Positions 62,255 to 64,000 of a stretch of 64,000 nucleotides of DNA are shown here, in pieces. The DNA lies in contig NC_079147.1 of NCBI RefSeq assembly GCF_945859685.1, positions 232,062,765 to 232,126,764 of the forward strand, given 5' to 3'. Below the pieces are notes generated by a model. That model searched no databases and had not been told where the DNA came from. It saw nothing but the letters and a program-made list of their open reading frames with translations. A program made the translations under genes and the position numbers. Every line of letters begins with the position of its first letter. Position 1 is the first letter of the stretch. Source of the stretch: Eupeodes corollae (lineage: Eukaryota; Arthropoda; Insecta; Diptera; Syrphidae).

Positions 62255-64000
62255 GTGAAAGCCGCATATTTTTTGAAGGCTTGGTTGCGGAATTAACGCT
62301 ACTGACAGATACTTTTCATTGTCTGGGTCGAAATTCTGCAATTTTAGTTAACCACAAAAATTTCCCAAACAGGATTTCGCTGAATTATTTGGGTTGCAGG
62401 TATAGATAGAGCTTGAAAAGACCTATCTAAAAATGTGCATCTCGATGGGTTTTGGAACACTGATGAAAAAAATATTTTTTTTTGACAAGGGGTTAGCCCA
62501 CGATTTTTTCTTAAAATTGAAGAAAAACAAATTGTCAAGTATTGCGATGATTTTCACATGGTTGGAAAGGTCTATTTGATAGCTACCAACCAGTGAAAGC
62601 CGCATATTTTTTGAAGGCTTGGTTGCGGAATTAACGCTACTGACAGATACTTTTCATTGTCTGGGTCGAAATTCTGCAATTTTAGTTAACCTCAAATATT
62701 TACCAAACAGGATGTCGCAGAATGATTTGGGTTGCAGGTATAGATAGAGCTTGAAAAGACCTATCTAAAAATGTGTATCTCGATGGGTTTTGGAACACTG
62801 ATGAAAAAAATATTTTTTTTTGACAAGGGGTTAGCCCACGATTTTTTCGTAAAATTGAAGAAAAACAAATTGTCAAGTATTGCGATGATTTTCACATGGT
62901 TGGAAAGGTCTATTTGATAGCTACCAACCAGTGAAAGCCGCATATTTTTTGAAGGCTTGGTTGCGGAATTAACGCTACTGACAGATACTTTTGTTTGTCT
63001 GGGTCGAAATTCTGCAATTTTAGTTAACCACAAATATTTCCCAAACAGGATGTCGCAGAATGATTTGGGTTGCAGGTATAGATAGAGCTTGAAAAGACCT
63101 ATCTAAAAATGTGTATCTCGATGGGTTTTGGAACACTGATGAAAAACATATTTTTTTTTGACAAGGGGTTAGCCCACGATTTTTTCGTAAAATAAAAACA
63201 AATTGTCAAGTATTGCGATGATTTCCGCATGGTTGGAAAGGTCTATTTGATAGCTACCAACCAGTGAAAGCCGCATATTTTTTGAAGGCTTGGTTGCGGA
63301 ATTAACGCTACTGACAGATACTTTTGTTTGTCTGGGTCGAAATTCTGCAATTTTAGTTAACCACAAATATTTCCCAAACAGGATGTCGCAGAATGATTTG
63401 GGTTGCAGGTATAGATAGAGCTTGAAAAGACCTATCTAAAAATGTGTATCTCGATGGGTTTTGGAACACTGATGAAAAAAATATTTTTTTTTGACAAGGG
63501 GTTAGCCCACGATTTTTTCGTAAAATTGAAGAAAAACAAATTGTCAAGTATTGCGATGATTTCCGCATGGTTGGAAAGGTCTATTTGATAGCTACCAACC
63601 AGTGAAAGCCGCATATTTTTTGAAGGCTTGGTTGCGGAATTAACGCTACTGACAGATACTTTTCATTGTCTGGGTCGAAATTCTGCAATTTTAGTTAACC
63701 ACAAATATTTCCCAAACAGGATGTCGCAGAATGATTTGGGTAACTGGTATAGATAGAGCTTGAAAAGACCTATCTAAAAATGTGTATCTCGATGGGTTTT
63801 GGAACACTGATGGAAAAAATATTATTTTTTGACAAGGGGTTAGTCCACGATTTTTTCGCAAAATTGAAGAAAAACAAATTGGCAAGTATTGCGATGATTT
63901 CCGCATGGTTGGAAAGGTCTATTTGATAGCTACCAACCAGTGAAAGCCGCATATTTTTTGAAGGCTTGGTTGCGGAATTAACGCTACTGACAGATACTTT

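Larger units (their letters stand above)
6412..64000 (+). repeat. 338-bp satellite DNA array (about 170 monomers, open at right edge)
   Basis: The sequence repeats head to tail with a basic period of 338 bp from 6412 to the end of the window, with no inversion and no foreign insertion seen. Taking the unit to start at GTGAAAGCCGCAT, landmarks in order are GGCTTGGTTGCGGAATTAAC, TCTGGGTCGAAATTCTGCAA, TTTCCCAAACAGGATGTCGC, GTATCTCGATGGG, an A7-TA-T9 tract, GGGGTTAGCCCACGA and TTGCGATGATTTTCACATGG. By hand count the consensus is 122 G+C in 338 (36%). Neighbouring copies differ by only a few bases, so the array is well homogenised. 338 is twice 169, a dinucleosome-like length common among centromeric satellites, though no internal half-repeat is evident. 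A centromeric or pericentromeric role is inference. Frames of 60-100 codons on the minus strand recur with the repeat and are not genes. Confidence 0.97.

Noticed and set aside
6911..63952. Dozens of 60-100-codon minus-strand ORFs with nearly the same protein (starting MRLSLVGSYQIDLSNHVKII)
   Set aside because: They recur with the 338-bp satellite period. 338 is not a multiple of 3, indels break the frame freely, and no start context or conserved domain is seen. They are by-products of a homogenised repeat.
6412..64000. CRISPR-like or minisatellite interpretation of the array
   Set aside because: The whole 338-bp unit is repeated with no unique spacers. It is a classical satellite in a eukaryotic context.

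Overview
The window looks like non-coding heterochromatin from an arthropod, probably an insect and possibly a fly. I infer this from AT-rich DNA, three different families of decayed non-LTR retrotransposon, and a very large satellite array. No finer identification is possible by eye. I found no intact host gene, tRNA, rRNA, CRISPR array or prokaryotic feature.

Bases 1-4634 hold a nested stack of dead retrotransposons. Element A (+ strand, CR1/Jockey-like) is split in two, about 166-311 and 3729-4634. Between the halves lies element C (- strand, Jockey/LOA-like, 5'-truncated), 313-3728. It is flanked by a 12-bp direct repeat (301-312 and 3729-3740) and has its poly(A) end at 312-322. Element B (+ strand, RTE-like, 5'-truncated), about 629-2496, sits inside the 3' UTR of C and is flanked by a candidate 10-bp duplication. 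All three reverse transcriptases are broken: A by stops and deletions, B by six frameshifts and a mutated YADD box, C by 5' truncation and one in-frame stop.

Bases 4635-6411 are AT-rich with no recognisable gene. They contain a 45-bp tandem duplication and a short inverted repeat.

Bases 6412-64000 are one uninterrupted head-to-tail satellite array of a 338-bp monomer. The consensus is about 36% G+C by hand count, and there are about 170 copies. The left edge is in the window and the array runs off the right end. It is layered. Two linked sequence types alternate in the left two thirds, and one type dominates after about 45 kb. Higher-order repeats of about 675, 990-993 and 1154 bp and larger segmental copies are visible, along with shared deletion monomers of 140, 223, 270 and about 316 bp. 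These are signs of unequal exchange and local amplification. The size (338 = 2 x 169), scale and dyad symmetries fit a centromeric or pericentromeric satellite, but that role is inference. Short ORFs recurring every 338 bp are by-products of the repeat.

Nothing here forms a gene system. The most informative content is the retrotransposon nesting and the amplification history written into the satellite.
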